Shown here piece after piece: positions 44,501 through 56,776 of a stretch of 64,000 nt of DNA; the stretch's first letter is position 1, and every line of letters starts with the position of its first letter. The position numbers and the translations under genes are program-made. Below the pieces are notes generated by a model. The model had not been told where the DNA came from and made no database searches. It was given only the letters and a program-made list of their open reading frames with translations. Source of the DNA: Paulownia fortunei (Eukaryota; Streptophyta; Magnoliopsida; Lamiales; Paulowniaceae); assembly GCA_019321725.1 (NCBI GenBank), contig CM033111.1, positions 682,001-746,000 of the forward strand, given 5' to 3'.

Positions 44501-45884
44501 TTTAACACCTTAATTATTTACTTCAAGTCTTCAAGGCATGCTAACACTTTATAAAAGAACATGAAATATGAAACAAACAAATTCAAGTCAGTCCTCCTGC
44601 CAGTACAGAACATTTGCCTGATCTCTCGCCAACAAAATTGGACCCAAAAGCACACAATCACGTGCGTTCATGCGCCTTGGTCGAAAATGCATGCACATAC
44701 AAACAACAAATAAGCCTATATATTCATCCATTGATGTTGAACGAACGGCACTAATAACCAGCCTATAACACAATTCAGCTATCCAAACATTAAGTTCTTT
44801 CCCACATTTTCTCATCCATAATTAAAGTGAAAAAAAAATTGGGGAAAGTAAAAAAGCATATGATTAAGGATTCCACTTCCATGCTACATTCCATAAGCAG
44901 AGGAACAAAGACCAAGTTCTGCTTCATTCCTTCATCAGAAAATCACATAAAGAAACAACCTTCAAAACCAGAAGAGCTCTAATCACATAAGCCAACAATT
45001 AAATAGATGCCCACTTCCATGCTTCTTCAGTTCCCGCATTTGCTCATCAGAAACCACCACAAGAAATCAACGCCAAAAAGAAAAAGACAAAACCCTACCT
45101 CTACCATAAAACAGCATAAAAGAATCAACTTTTGAAAGAAAAGTTCAAACAACAAAAATCAAAATCAAAGGAAACCCACTTCCATATCTCCACATTTCCT
45201 ACATTGCTGACCAAAAACAATAACAACAAAAATATTTAACCACAACAAATGATAAAAAAATCAAACCTTTATCAGCAAACTGCATAAAGGAATCTACTTT
45301 AGAACCCCCAGCACCACCAGCATTATTTGAAACTTCAGAGCTCTTCCAACTGGGCCCATTTTTACTCCTTTCCCTCAAAATCTCCTCAATCTCCTTATAA
45401 TAATTCATCTTAGCAGACCCATTCCCGTTCCCATCTTGATTATTCTGCTTCGCTTTCTTGAACTCCTTCAACAAATTCCTCCACTTGTCAGTACACATGG
45501 TGGGGGATCTATCAAACCCCTTCTCCCTCATTTTCAAGGATATGTTATCCCACAAATGTTTGTTAGACTTTGAAGTGTTGAACAACATATCAATTTCTTT
45601 GCGGAGAGATATGAGGGCCCGTGTTTCCTCTTGAACCCATGTCTCGGCCCGTTTCTTTGGCGCTGAAGAAGATGCTGGGTTGGATGAATTATGGTTGGTG
45701 GTGGTGTTTATGGTGTCATCACCCCCGCTGGGGTGGTGGCTCCGACGTCGGCGAGGTGGTGGTGGGGTTGAGGGGGCAGTTGGATGATCATGTTGCTGTT
45801 TTGGTGAGGCGGTTCTTGTTTGCTGCCGTTGTAGAAATCTATGGCTGATTCTTGCTGTTGTTGGGGTTTTTCAGACATGTACAT
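41583..45884 (-). CDS. GT-1: Trihelix transcription factor GT-1-like, with an apparent one-base frameshift in exon 1 (5 exons)
   Basis: GT-1 binds GT-box elements of light-regulated promoters in the nucleus. Exons in coding order: 45884-45267, 44445-44407, 42669-42535, 42313-42089 and 41785-41583. Exon 1 has the trihelix domain: [20 protein letters not shown], then [39 protein letters not shown] and [20 protein letters not shown]. Exons 3-5 carry [49 protein letters not shown] and the terminal PGAIYRGVN. The N-terminal frame ([20 protein letters not shown]) hits a stop at 45708-45710. The trihelix frame takes over after a C5/G5 run at 45722-45726 and has no ATG of its own before 45588. Exons total 1220 nt, one short of 407 codons. 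Arabidopsis GT-1 is 406 residues. This is either a sequencing error in the homopolymer or a real lesion. The other members of the pair (GT-4) remain possible. Confidence 0.88.
43999..44022. repeat. (CT)n microsatellite in intron 2 of the GT-1 gene
   Basis: About 12 uninterrupted CT units. On the gene strand it is (AG)n inside the 1.7-kb second intron. Confidence 0.9.
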
Positions 45885-47779
45885 GGTTTTTTTCCCCTTG
45901 AGCAGGCCGGTGAGGGGATTTGGCGTTTTTGAAGTTTGGTGTTTTCAGTAGCGTGTGTAAATAAAGAAGAAGGGAAGACTAGAATTGAAGTATTGAAAGA
46001 ATCTTTCTGTTTGGTTATAAGGTTGAGAGGGAAATTTCCTTTTCCTTTTCAGTTCAACAATGTTTTGGGTGTTTTTTGTAATAAAACTCTTGTTTCCACA
46101 TAGATTGGGAGATTCAAGAAAATGTCAAATTTCAAATCAAAAAATGATTGCATTTTATTGTTTGATCTCAATTGAAAAGGACACTCGACATACCTGACTT
46201 TAACAATTATAATGTAACAAATTATGAAGAAAGAGAGTTTGGTGTGGCTACTTGCTTAAACTAATTTATTATCTAATAAATATGTGCAAACATAAAAGAG
46301 GTGCTATGAGTTTTCATAGCTTGACCATTTCAAGATGATTTGTTTAGTAAAACAATTATATATGTTATTATATGTGAATGTTAAATAATAATAAATTAAT
46401 AATTATCAATCAATAATTTATAATAATCACATGAGTCAAACCAATATCTGAAAATCTTAAGTCTCAATTTTGCCTCAAACTCAAAACTAAAACTCACTTG
46501 CATTTCCAAGATGATAAGACTCATTAGAACATAATATTTACTATCCTCAGAGTCTTCTACTTTTTTTCTCTGTTTGTTGGGAAACAAATACGTATGCATG
46601 TCCCCAAAAACTATCATAAAAATTAAAAATCTTTGGCCGGGGATAAAGAATTATAGGGCTTGTTAGTTTTCTGGCTTTGTACTGCAGCATTTTGCATAGT
46701 TTAAATTGTAAGGTCGATTAAGATGCTCACAGGGTCCTTATTACTGTTGTCGTTTCTACTATTCTTTAGAGTTTTAGTGATGACTTTAGTGAGGCAGAAG
46801 ATGAACTTGGACTTGCTCATAAAACTTTCACATATCACTAAATGAAAGATTGTTGGTTTGTTGATTTTTTCTTTTCTTCTTTGTTTCTTTGGCTCATACA
46901 TATTGTTCACAAGATGGTATGGGATGAGCGTCAGAATTTTTTTTGAACTTCTTGCGTGGGATTATGTCATTCCATTCAGTGTTCTTTGGGCTGTCTTTTC
47001 TTTTCCAGTGTCAGTTTAGGCTTCAACCAGGATGGTTTTTGTTCATTATTAGTAAAGTTAGAATCTGAGGATGCCATGCTGTGTGCACCTGGTAAAGCCA
47101 GTCAGCCTATTGACAATGGACAGTGCACATAGCAAATATTTCAGTACAAATTGCGGAATTGTCTGCATTTGGTGTATTATTCAGCCTATTTGTTCCGAAA
47201 TCATGGCTATGATTCCACCATACTATTGAATGTGTATTTTATCTGTCAAGAGGATATTATTGTTTATCTCTGCTGTACTGCTATTTTTCAATCGCAGCGA
47301 AGTCTACCTTATTGTTACACTGGCATTAAATATTGCCTAATTGATATTATGGCTGTGATTGTTCTAGGACATCACATCCCAATTCATTTGTAGTTGGTAC
47401 TAATGTCTGCGTTACAAGATTCAGTGGTACTCACAAAACAGCATTGCCACTTGGAGAAGGAAATTTGGAGTAGTTTTTGTAAGAATATTTTCAACCTGTG
47501 CTTCACCATTTCTCTGTTCATGCACACCTCTCATTTATCCATTTACTTTTGAGTTAAACGCCCACGTCACAGCATCAGATGCCCCTCAAAGCTCTGAAGA
47601 ATGGTTTTCTTTTCGCAGGGATAAGCTGACAACTAGTACCTCTGGGAATCTGGAAAGGCAACCTCGTATGAACTGTGGTATATATGATAAAGCTTTCCAG
47701 ATGTGAGTTCATTAGGTATTGCTCCGACTCAGAGGAATTGATTTGATTGAACTGGAGCTTCTCCAAATGGGCTACTTAG
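45885..47779. other. GT-1 upstream region and spacer
   Basis: The GT-1 leader and promoter should lie in the first few hundred bases. The rest shows no recognisable gene. The stretch 46.9-47.7 kb is less AT-rich than its surroundings and may be part of the degraded coding-like region that follows. Confidence 0.45.
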
Positions 47780-48097
47780 ATGCTTTCCAGAAGCGAAATT
47801 CTGGAAGTAAAGTGTCCTATCAACAAAGGAAAGCCGAAGATGGGGTTGCCATGGTCAACTATGCCATTCTATTACATTCCTCAGGTGCAGGATCAAATGG
47901 CGATAATGGATGGAGATTGTGTAGATTTGTATTGCTGGACTCCAAAAGGAAGCACTATATGTCGTGTGGTTATTGGGAATTAATACATGGGATTTTGGGA
48001 GAGGTTGGTGGAGAATGTTGTTCCAGCTAGGAAGCGCGTCTCTTGGGTTGGGAGGAAGATGCTAAGTCATTCAAACCGACATCACAACACAAACTAA
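47780..48097 (+). pseudogene. Unrecognised coding-like stretch with an in-frame stop
   Basis: One frame reads VKCPINKGKPKMGLPWSTMP, then VQDQMAIMDGDCVDLYCW and STICRVVIGN, up to a TAA at 47981-47983. The same frame continues with YMGFWERLVENVVPARKRVS and WVGRKMLSHSN to a second stop at 48097. The residue composition is protein-like on both sides of the first stop. I do not recognise the family. It could be a decayed gene or transposon fragment, or a chance open frame. A CTCAGGTGCAG at about 47880 also offers an alternative splice acceptor. Confidence 0.25.
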
Positions 48098-50357
48098 CAG
48101 GACTTGTAATAGTTAAAAGCATGAAATTGGCAAGTGAAGCAAAGTTGCTGTGCAAGGTGATTGCTGGCGATGTAGAATTTTGTTGGAAATAGACATTAAT
48201 GGAAAGAAGAATATAGTCTTATAGTCTATACCTTTTTGGATCTATGATATATAGGTTTGAGTTCTTCACCGTGTTTGTCTGTCGTTCTGCAGTTTCAATA
48301 CTTTAAACACTGAGAAATTATAATGTTTAAACGTTCTATCATTTTGGTTTGTTAAAGGAAATTTCTTCTTGCATCTTTAGTAATGTTGTTTTCTATTCTC
48401 TTTCCTTTTTCTCTCAAAATTTCTTCTGTGTCGGTATTGGATCTTCTTGAAGGCAGAATGGTTTCTCTGTCCATTGCAGCGACGGTATTGCCTGTCAAGG
48501 ACAGTCTATTCTCCCCATAAATCGACGTATATATTCTTAAGAGAACAAATCAAAGGCATGGCAAAACTTAAGTTCATTTTTATCCTTGTGACATCTGGAA
48601 TAAATTCAGGTCCAATAACTGGACTCATAATGGAGACAATTGGATGAGAGCTAAATCCATGGGATGACATCAGAAAAAGACTCACATTTTGGACAACCAT
48701 AAAAACACAATGAAACTCTTCTTCCAGGAGTTCTGTTTGAGAAATGCAAAGAATTTGAGGAAGAGGAGAAGGTGAAAGATAAAGAAACCAAAAAAAAGTA
48801 GGAACAAAGACAGAAATGGACATATACAGCTCTAACGGGCCGTCATGGCCGATCAATTGGACCCTGAACCTCTGCCATGGGAAACAGAGAATGAAATCAT
48901 GAGCCTCAAATGGATGAAGAACATCTGCAAGAAATCACAGAACAACCCCCAGCAGGTTTAATTTTTTATGGGAATGGTGTTTCTCCACCAAATCATCGTT
49001 CTTCATCTTGTAGCTTGATTGCATGCTTCAGCATTAGCCCTTACGGGCACTCTATATTTTGCAACTGGTTGTTTGTACAATTAATTCAAGTTTTAAAAGT
49101 GCTGCAGATTTTATGTATTTCTTCATCTTGATTTGTCTGATTGTAGCCGACAAGAAATAGACTTCTGTTAGTATGATTCCTAATACTAGATTAATGGATT
49201 TGGTGATGTGTTAAACCATTTTTTTTTTTTATCGATAATTGCATAGTAATTTGATCTTTATATATGGGAATGTGGATTTCTAGTTTTTCCTTTTTATCTT
49301 TATAGTTTTTTCACTTTGACCATGGTGATGGCACGTCTGCTATTGAACTATTAATTTTCTGCGACTCTGATTGCTGCAAGAATTTTTTTTAAGCAAATGG
49401 GACGAGTCACTAAGAGAAGCGGGAGTGCAAAATTGGTTCTGAAAATAAAGGAACCTATAAAAGTACTTAAACTGGCTATTTACGTAATTCTCATCAAAAC
49501 ATTTGAGTTTGACAGCAGTTACGTCAATTTTTTTTTTATTTTTTTTTCATAACATTCGATAAATGATGCAGAAAAGATCATGACAAACTCTTCTTGATAA
49601 GTAATTTCCCAAGTAAAAGAGCATCCATGTGGCAACAGTTGTTAATAACAGAACAAGGAATATAGTCGCTTTACAATCAAATAGATATATAAGAAACACA
49701 AGCTGCACCGAGAGACTCACAGAAGAATGAGCATTCCAGCAAAAGGATTGATAGTAGCTAACGAACAAATAGACAGAAATTAGAAGTCAAAATCCCCCCA
49801 ACAATCCTTGCATAAGCACAGACTCGACATACTTCCAATCTTGAGTTTTACCAAATAATTAGGCTGACAGCACTGGAAAGATCACAATGCAAGCCTTCCA
49901 GATGAAAGCAAAATCCAAATCTCACCTCTTATGAAAAGGAAGATCATTGAGCTTTCCAAGGCGAGATCTACTGGAGGAAGAGCACTCATGGCTTGAACAT
50001 AATATGTTCACTCAGTGAACAAATTCTCCATGTAGTTTTCTATAGACAAATCTATATTATTCTTCTTTCTTTTTTTCCCTTTCTTTTCATCTCTCTCTTC
50101 TTCTTCTTCTTCTTCTTCTTCCTTTTTTTTTTTTTTCTGATCACTTCCCTTTTTCTTTAGCCTTCTTTCTCCTAAAGTAGTACACAATCTTGGGCTAAGC
50201 AAACACCAGAAGCAGTTCATCAGAAAGTGTGACCAAGACAACTATCCCACCATGCAGTAGTGGCACTCAACGAGGAGCTGGAAGCCCAAAGGCAATCCAA
50301 GACCATCTTGATTCGAGATTAAAGGCAGATCCTAAATAAGTAACCAATATTGTGTAC
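48098..50357. other. Intergenic region and SKIP14 3' flank
   Basis: No gene is recognised. A (TTC)n tract lies at about 50098-50121. The right end, about 49.5-50.36 kb, should contain the SKIP14 3'UTR. Confidence 0.45.
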
Positions 50358-53300
50358 CTATGCGTGATGACTTGAGCGATAACTTGGTTCAGGCAGAGCT
50401 CCACAGGGGTCAACCTTCTTATCCAGCCTGTCTTGGTACTTGAGCAGCTGCTTAAAACAATCTGAACATAGCAAATCCAAACAGAAAGTTTCTTCATATT
50501 CATTGTCACTAATACACCTGCCACACTCAGCACACCTTGCTATACAAAGCGTGCACGCTCTGCAGACTTCAGAGGCCATATCTTTAACCTGACAACCCTC
50601 AGCTGGACAATCATAGACCAACCTGAATTTCTCGCATCTCGGGCACATTTCAATATCTATTGCACGATCATCATCAAATGGGAGATAAAAATTTCCTCGA
50701 TAATAGAAATGTCGCTTGTTACAACTTTCAAGCTTGTGGCCATCAGCACCCAGTAATAACTTCAACTCTTCATAATGTTCATGTGTCACGCCATAAAGCC
50801 CACCAATTCTCAGGTGCTTTATACCTGGGACATCTTTATTAGAGTTATGAATCTTGATGTTATTCAATATCCCTTCAATAGTGAGCCTTGTACAGCCAGG
50901 AACAAACAGCTGCATTGTACATAACAAGATTTAGCACGTCATAATATCAGAGTGCAGCATAAAAGTCATAATATCAGAGTGCAGCATAAAAGTCATGCAC
51001 ACAATTTTGAGTATAAACAGTAAGAAAAGCATAACTACTTAACCGCAGCTGCAGTGGAAGACATCCACCACTGATCACAACATGAGAAAAAGGTGAAAAT
51101 ATGTTGGATGTCCATGCTAATTCACGATTCCAAATACCACGAAAACCAATTTGGTCAGAACAAAACCATCGCCAAAAGCAAATTTTACATTTCAATGGTA
51201 ACAAGCAAGAAACCCAATTGAATCACACCTTAAGAGTGTAGCATGGAGTAAAAAACATGAACAAATTTTCAAATAAGAGAAGCATCATCAGAGATTAGCA
51301 CGGCTGTTATAAAGCACAAAATGAAAATCGTGCACCAAAATTTCACCACAAAAAGCAGCATCATTATTGACTACAACAGATTCAATAGTGTAACGAAGCA
51401 TCCACTCCAGTTGCACAAACTATATACTGTTTATGTATTTCTATAACATCCAAGGCGCTACACTCTGCAGGATAATAAAACAGAAACAAAAATTCATTTT
51501 CTTAAAAGAGAAGGGAATTTTTTTTTTTTTGCTATTAAAAAACATGCCCCTTATGTTCATCACTCTCTACAATCCCATGTAGAACAAGTCACTTTGAAAT
51601 AGACATCCTCTCTTACATGCTTCTAGAAGTTTCAGAAATCATGTTTCAATTGCACCAAGTTTTTAACAAGCCAGTAAAAGTAACAGTCATTAATCTATCC
51701 TCTATAGCTAAATTTCATTAATCTTGAACCCACAGAAGGAACAAAAACTCAGATCCTAATATCAGATTTGCCAACTGTCCAGTTATAGGAATTCTCACAG
51801 AAGAGAATCATCCCTCAGCTACGTGTTGCTCAAGATATATTCATCATTTTGAATCTTAATAACCATGCTACAATGTATCATACCTCCATTAAGCACTTTC
51901 TTATCCAAATACCCAGCAGAGTCACATGGCAGTAAACGCCATTATTATGGTCTTTCTTGAAATGTTAAAAGTAATAATAGGGTATGCTCCAGCAAATTAC
52001 TAGTACCATTTACATGCCAAGAAAATCAAGATAAATTGCCATTCGGTTATAACGTTCAAGTTCAAAAATTCATGTGATTGCAGAAGTTCACTCCTAATCT
52101 AATAATGTACTAAAAAGACAACTCAATCAACCAACACGTAAAGAGGAAGTACACATTTAACATTTGGATGAAAACAAAACATAATATATCTCGTACATAT
52201 GGCTAGTAACATATGAGCTAGTATTAAAAGTTCTACATCTTAATGCAATGAATGTGAAAAGTATGCTTTTATTAATACAAGCCAAAAGCACCTGATTAAT
52301 TAGTGTTAACATCAAATCCAAACATCAAAGAAGAAAAGCTGGAAAGCATAGCTCCATACAACATATACAACGGAGTGCACCAACAGAATCTTACATCATG
52401 AGCAGACAAACATGTTTCCATCCCTTACGAAATTTCAAGAATATATTATATCATTTTTATACTTATCAACCCTCAACGTAATCAACAATGTAGATAAGGC
52501 ATGTGCTCACCAAACCAAGCATGCACACAGAAAGGCCCAAAACCCATTAAAAATTATATATATAGACCAAGTTGAGCCACTGACCTTAGTTAATCGTGGA
52601 TTAGTTTCAAGTATGTGCCTTATACCATCATCTGTGACTTTGGGGCACTCCACTAAGCTCAAGCATTGCAGGTTGCCTTGAGCCCTGCAAGCCAATTGCA
52701 AAAGAAGATCATCCGTGATCCTTTCATTAAGAGGCTGATCAATGTGGATGCTCATCCACAACAAGGGATCATCTCGAACTGTGGAACATAAGGACCTACA
52801 AACCCTTTCCACTGACAAAAGGTCCTTCAATCCCAGATAGCTTAGAGCAAAAGCCAAAGCTTCATGGGGCACTCCTTCAGATTTGGCAGCACCCTCCACT
52901 TTCTCACCAAATTGCAGCTCAGAACTGCAGCCAGAACTCTCATTGCTGAAGCCCATAATACCCCCCTTATTGCAGGCAGGTTGAAATACAATGTCATAAG
53001 GGGCCAATGCACCCCCCATATCTCTCTCCTCCCCATACTGATTCACCTTGCTGGCCACATTCAATTTGTCATCAAACTGAACACTACTTGGAAAAGACTG
53101 GATACCCACATGAGGTTTCTCAAAAACCTGAGGATTGCATGGAAAGGACTGAATACCAATATTCTGTTTCTCATGGAACTGAATATTGCCAGGAAATGGT
53201 TGGAAATTTAAAGTATTATTCCAAATCAAATTCCATCCAGCAAATAAACCATAATTCTCTTGACTGGCCCTTCCATTATTGCTCCTCACATACCCACCAT

Positions 53301-53619
53301 AGTCAACCTCCAAGTCCTCAAGCCATCCCGTGATGGCTGTGAAAGTAGTCTGTATATCCATCCCAAACGGATCCGAGGGCAAAAGGTCAACAATGTCCTT
53401 GGAATTTGACTCTGGTGAGTTGACTCTATCCCTCCTGCAGTTGAAATGCCACTCCTCCGCTTCTCCCCGGCTGGCATGCCATGGCTTCGCATAACCTTCC
53501 CCATTCTTCTCAGGAACACCCTCAGCAAGATACCCGTTCGAAATCCTCATAGGAGACAACAAATTATCTTCAGCAACATGAGCTTGAAATACCGGCCGAT
53601 GTGAATAGTTCAAGGCCAT
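50358..53619 (-). CDS. SKIP14: F-box protein SKIP14 (two exons)
   Basis: F-box proteins are substrate adaptors of SCF ubiquitin ligases, and SKIP14 is named for binding the SKP1-like protein ASK. Exons 53619-52585 and 50909-50358 are joined in phase 0 (RLTK then LFVPGCTRLT), giving 528 residues. The first ~240 residues are Asn/Gly-rich and low in structure (MALNYSHRPVFQAHVAEDNL, DLLPSDPFGMDI). The F-box follows: PHEALAFALSYLGLKDLLSV, ERVCRSLCSTVRDDPLLWMS. Next come LRR-like turns (LQCLSLVECPKVTDDGIRHI). The C-terminal third is Cys-rich, with pairs such as CPRCEKF, CRACTLCIARCAECGRC and CSDCFKQLL, suggesting metal binding. An in-frame ATG lies 34 codons upstream (53721), but family members start at MALNY. 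The 1675-bp intron is large for this window. Confidence 0.93.
50938..50996. repeat. 27-bp tandem repeat, 2.2 copies, in the SKIP14 intron
   Basis: Units start at 50938 and 50965 (GTCATAATATCAGAGTGCAG core), with a partial third at 50992. On the gene strand the array ends about 28 bases before the exon 2 acceptor, so it overlaps the branch-point region. Confidence 0.9.
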
Positions 53620-56539
53620 CTCAATATCTCTGCGGCGAACCCTAGATTCGTATCTTTCTTTCTTTTTATCTTTCCTAATAAACCCAAGTGGAAAAAATGG
53701 GAAAAACTGAAATCCAACCAAAAAAGATCGACTTTTTTCCTTGTAGGAATATTTTTCACCTTTTTTTGGAAGTTATGCTAAATGTTTAAAAAGATTCAAA
53801 CAAGAAAACCCTCGATTTTCAATGACAGACTAAAACAAAGCACCAAAAACTTCACAGAGTATTTCTTGTAAAGAACCCAAAAAATATAGTTTTTTCTATC
53901 AGCTACAACTATCAAATCAATCAATAAAATGGTAACTGCTCTTATATACAAAAAGAATCAAAGAATTCCTAGTGAAACACAAACGAAATTACCGAACCTA
54001 GGATTCGAAAACAATCTTCTATATCCTAGCCAGTTAATTAACACCAGAAAAGGGCCTAAACAAATGAACCTTCTATTTACGTAATCAAACAACTAGTCAA
54101 AATTAGATGTAGAAAACACAAAAACCTGATCTCTTTCTTCAAAACCCAAACCCTAATTTTTCCGCCACAATCGATAGAGAGAGATATTGAGTCCTTGATT
54201 GGGGAGTTAAAATCGCCTGATCGAACGGGGATTCAACAGGGAAAAATGGAGTGAGATTGGAAATAATCTCTGCAGATCGAAGTTTCAAAGGGAAGGAGGA
54301 AAAAGGCAGCGAGAAGGGGAAAGGAAAATAAATTTACTTGGGAGAGGGGGAAAAGTTGTAGAGAGAGAATGGGGGGACTTGGAAAAAGGGGGCGAGGGTA
54401 TGAAATTTAGGGAGGCAGGGGGGCCCAATTGACACGTGTGGGGGAGGGAAATTGTTTTCCCGGTATTTTCTGGATGGAAAGCGGTGGGGGGGAAGGAAAG
54501 AAAAACCTTCACTCCAACGGAATCTTGTTTTTCGCTTTTGACAAATATTTAAGGTGAGAAAATGGCTGGTCAAAGGTGAAAAAAAGAGGATAAAATTTGA
54601 TGGGTGGTTAAAAAAAAAAAAAAAGAGGGATTGGATTTAATAAATAGTTTTGAAGTTCTAGAATATCTGATTTTATTTATCTTTCTTAGTGATTATGGAT
54701 TATGCTTGAAAATATATATTATCTATGTATATATATATATATATGTGTGTGTGTGTGATGAAATTATAAATATTTTTTAAATTCATTGTCGGTTTATTAT
54801 ATCTTGTTTGATGGATTATAAGGATGAACTTGTTTAAATTCAAAACTTATTTTACTAAAAATATATATGATTTTGGCTCAAGTTTGAATTCGACGAGTTA
54901 AACTATTAAATTTATTTTATTATTTAAAAAATATATATATTTTAAAAATAATACATTAAAATTTACTGAAAAATATATATTCTTTAAAAAATATTACATA
55001 AATATATATAATAAAATAAAAAATTAAAAAAATTAAAAATAAAAATTAAAAATTTACCCAAATTCATTTATAATATTAGAAATTTATACAATTTTAATGG
55101 TTTAGGAACACTCAAATATAATTTTTAGATAATTTTTTAAAACTTTTGATGGGTAAGATATTATTGTTTGGGAAAGTGAGTGATTAGATATCAAAAAAAT
55201 GCTGAAGTGCTATCAATTTTCAATTATTATGGACAACACCATGTAACAAATGCAACAAGCATGCAACTCAATCTTTAATTATCCAACACTATCTCAATAC
55301 AATTACACAATTGGTCAATTAAACACAGTGCACCATCAACCACACAAATGGGCCACCATTGTTCCACCAGAAAGATTTCAAGTCCATTTCGTGTCCACAA
55401 GCCTCACTTAGTTACTTGTCAATTGAATGAATATTGTGAAAAAAGAAACATTTCAATTGTACATTATAAGCTCACCTTTAAACTCATCAATTTTTTTATC
55501 ACTCCTTTTAATTTTGATTAAAGAAAATGTAATAAACTCAGTTGATTAAATCTAAATGATTAATATTTACCATAACAAATATATATCTTTTTAAATCAAG
55601 TGAAGGGAGCCATCAATAAAAGCTTTTTGTAGACAGCAAAGCTCATTCAATCCAGTAGTAGTTTGTTCTAACGTAGTCCTGTAATATTCAATTGCCATTC
55701 AAGAACTCATACAGCTTCCCAGCTTTGTTCTTTCTGTAGTCATAGCACTGTATTATTGACAGCTACAGTCTCTATATCAGAATGCGTTGTTTGCTTCCGA
55801 CCTCGTTTGCATTTGCAGGAACATAGCAGAATTCTGAAAATAGGACTCATGTATTTCATTTCACCAATACATAATACACACAACGTGTATATTGATGATG
55901 GTGTGTGTTGGTAAAATGAAATACGATATGGAATACCATTTTGCTGTAGAAAACTTGGATTGTTCTTTCTCGGGGAGATGATCATTCAATTATGTTAAAA
56001 TGGTATGAGCAGACTTATATAGCTTGCTTCCAACTTCATTACTATTAGTCATATCTATGGTACTTTATTTCTCAAGGTAAGCACCATCAAACGACAATCA
56101 TGATTCATAAAAGTAAGACAAACAGGTGAATCTAAACGCATATAGTTTATTCAAAACAGATGAAGTGCTTGTTTACAGTTCTCTAGAAGGAAAACAAATG
56201 GACAAAGACAACAAAGAAAGCCTTCTCTATAAACCAATTTAACTAGAAAGAAAGTAAAGCCAACTCAGTTGTGGGACAAAGTACTTGGCTAAGGACTTGC
56301 TACTTAGAACAAGAAGTTCTCAATTCAGAGGCAGATCATTTCATAAGCTGCAAGTTCAATTTTTGATAGTTATTTACATATGATTCCTTCACATTATGGA
56401 CTGTAATTTCTGACAAATTTTAACTTGATCAATATAAGAAAATGAATTGTTCTATCAAACCATGTACCCCTACCTAGCACCAAAGTTACTATTAATCAAA
56501 CAAACATGAACACATGCATTGAATACTGAAGAAACTAAC
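53620..56539. other. SKIP14 leader/promoter and AT-rich spacer
   Basis: Acceptor-like (TTTCAG near 53.71 kb, minus strand) and donor-like (CAGGTTTTTG near 54.12 kb) sites suggest an intron in the SKIP14 5'UTR. From 54.2 to 54.5 kb the gene-strand sequence is CT-rich, like a leader and promoter. Beyond 54.6 kb it is very AT-rich, with a TA/TG repeat near 54.73-54.76 kb. No gene is seen. Confidence 0.4.
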
Positions 56540-56776
56540 CTTCTAAGAATGCCAACCAAATCACCACTAGGACCAATCAATGCAACACTATTAGAACCCC
56601 CAATTTACTCCTTAACCTCATCATCAATAGCCAAGAAAATAGGAAGTGACATATTAACCAGACTCCCATCTTTCATCCTTAAACAATCAAAATGCAAGGT
56701 CTTCAAATACTCATCTTCTCTCACAACCCTTCAATGGGCTTGCCCAACCCTCACTTATCACATGCACCCACTCAAG
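56540..56776 (-). pseudogene. Degenerate ATP sulfurylase exon
   Basis: Read on the minus strand, the sequence gives LEWVHVISEGWASPLKG, then after a frame change REDEYLKTLHFDCLRMKDGS, LVNMSLPIFLAIDDEVKE, a stop, and IGGSNSVALIGPSGDLVGIL. This is clearly the N-terminal PUA-like part of plant ATP sulfurylase, the enzyme that activates sulfate to adenosine 5'-phosphosulfate. A one-base loss near KG and a TAA in place of a codon between KE and IGG make it non-functional. Its lower end, AGAAG then GTTAGT at 56540, looks like a true exon-intron boundary, so it derives from genomic DNA and not from a processed mRNA. I see no further ATP sulfurylase exons to the left. Its upstream edge directly touches the LTR-like terminus at 56777. 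Confidence 0.8.

Noticed and set aside
53620..53721. 34-residue N-terminal extension of SKIP14
   Set aside because: The extension is Phe/Lys-rich and spans likely 5'UTR splice sites; homologues start at MALNY.
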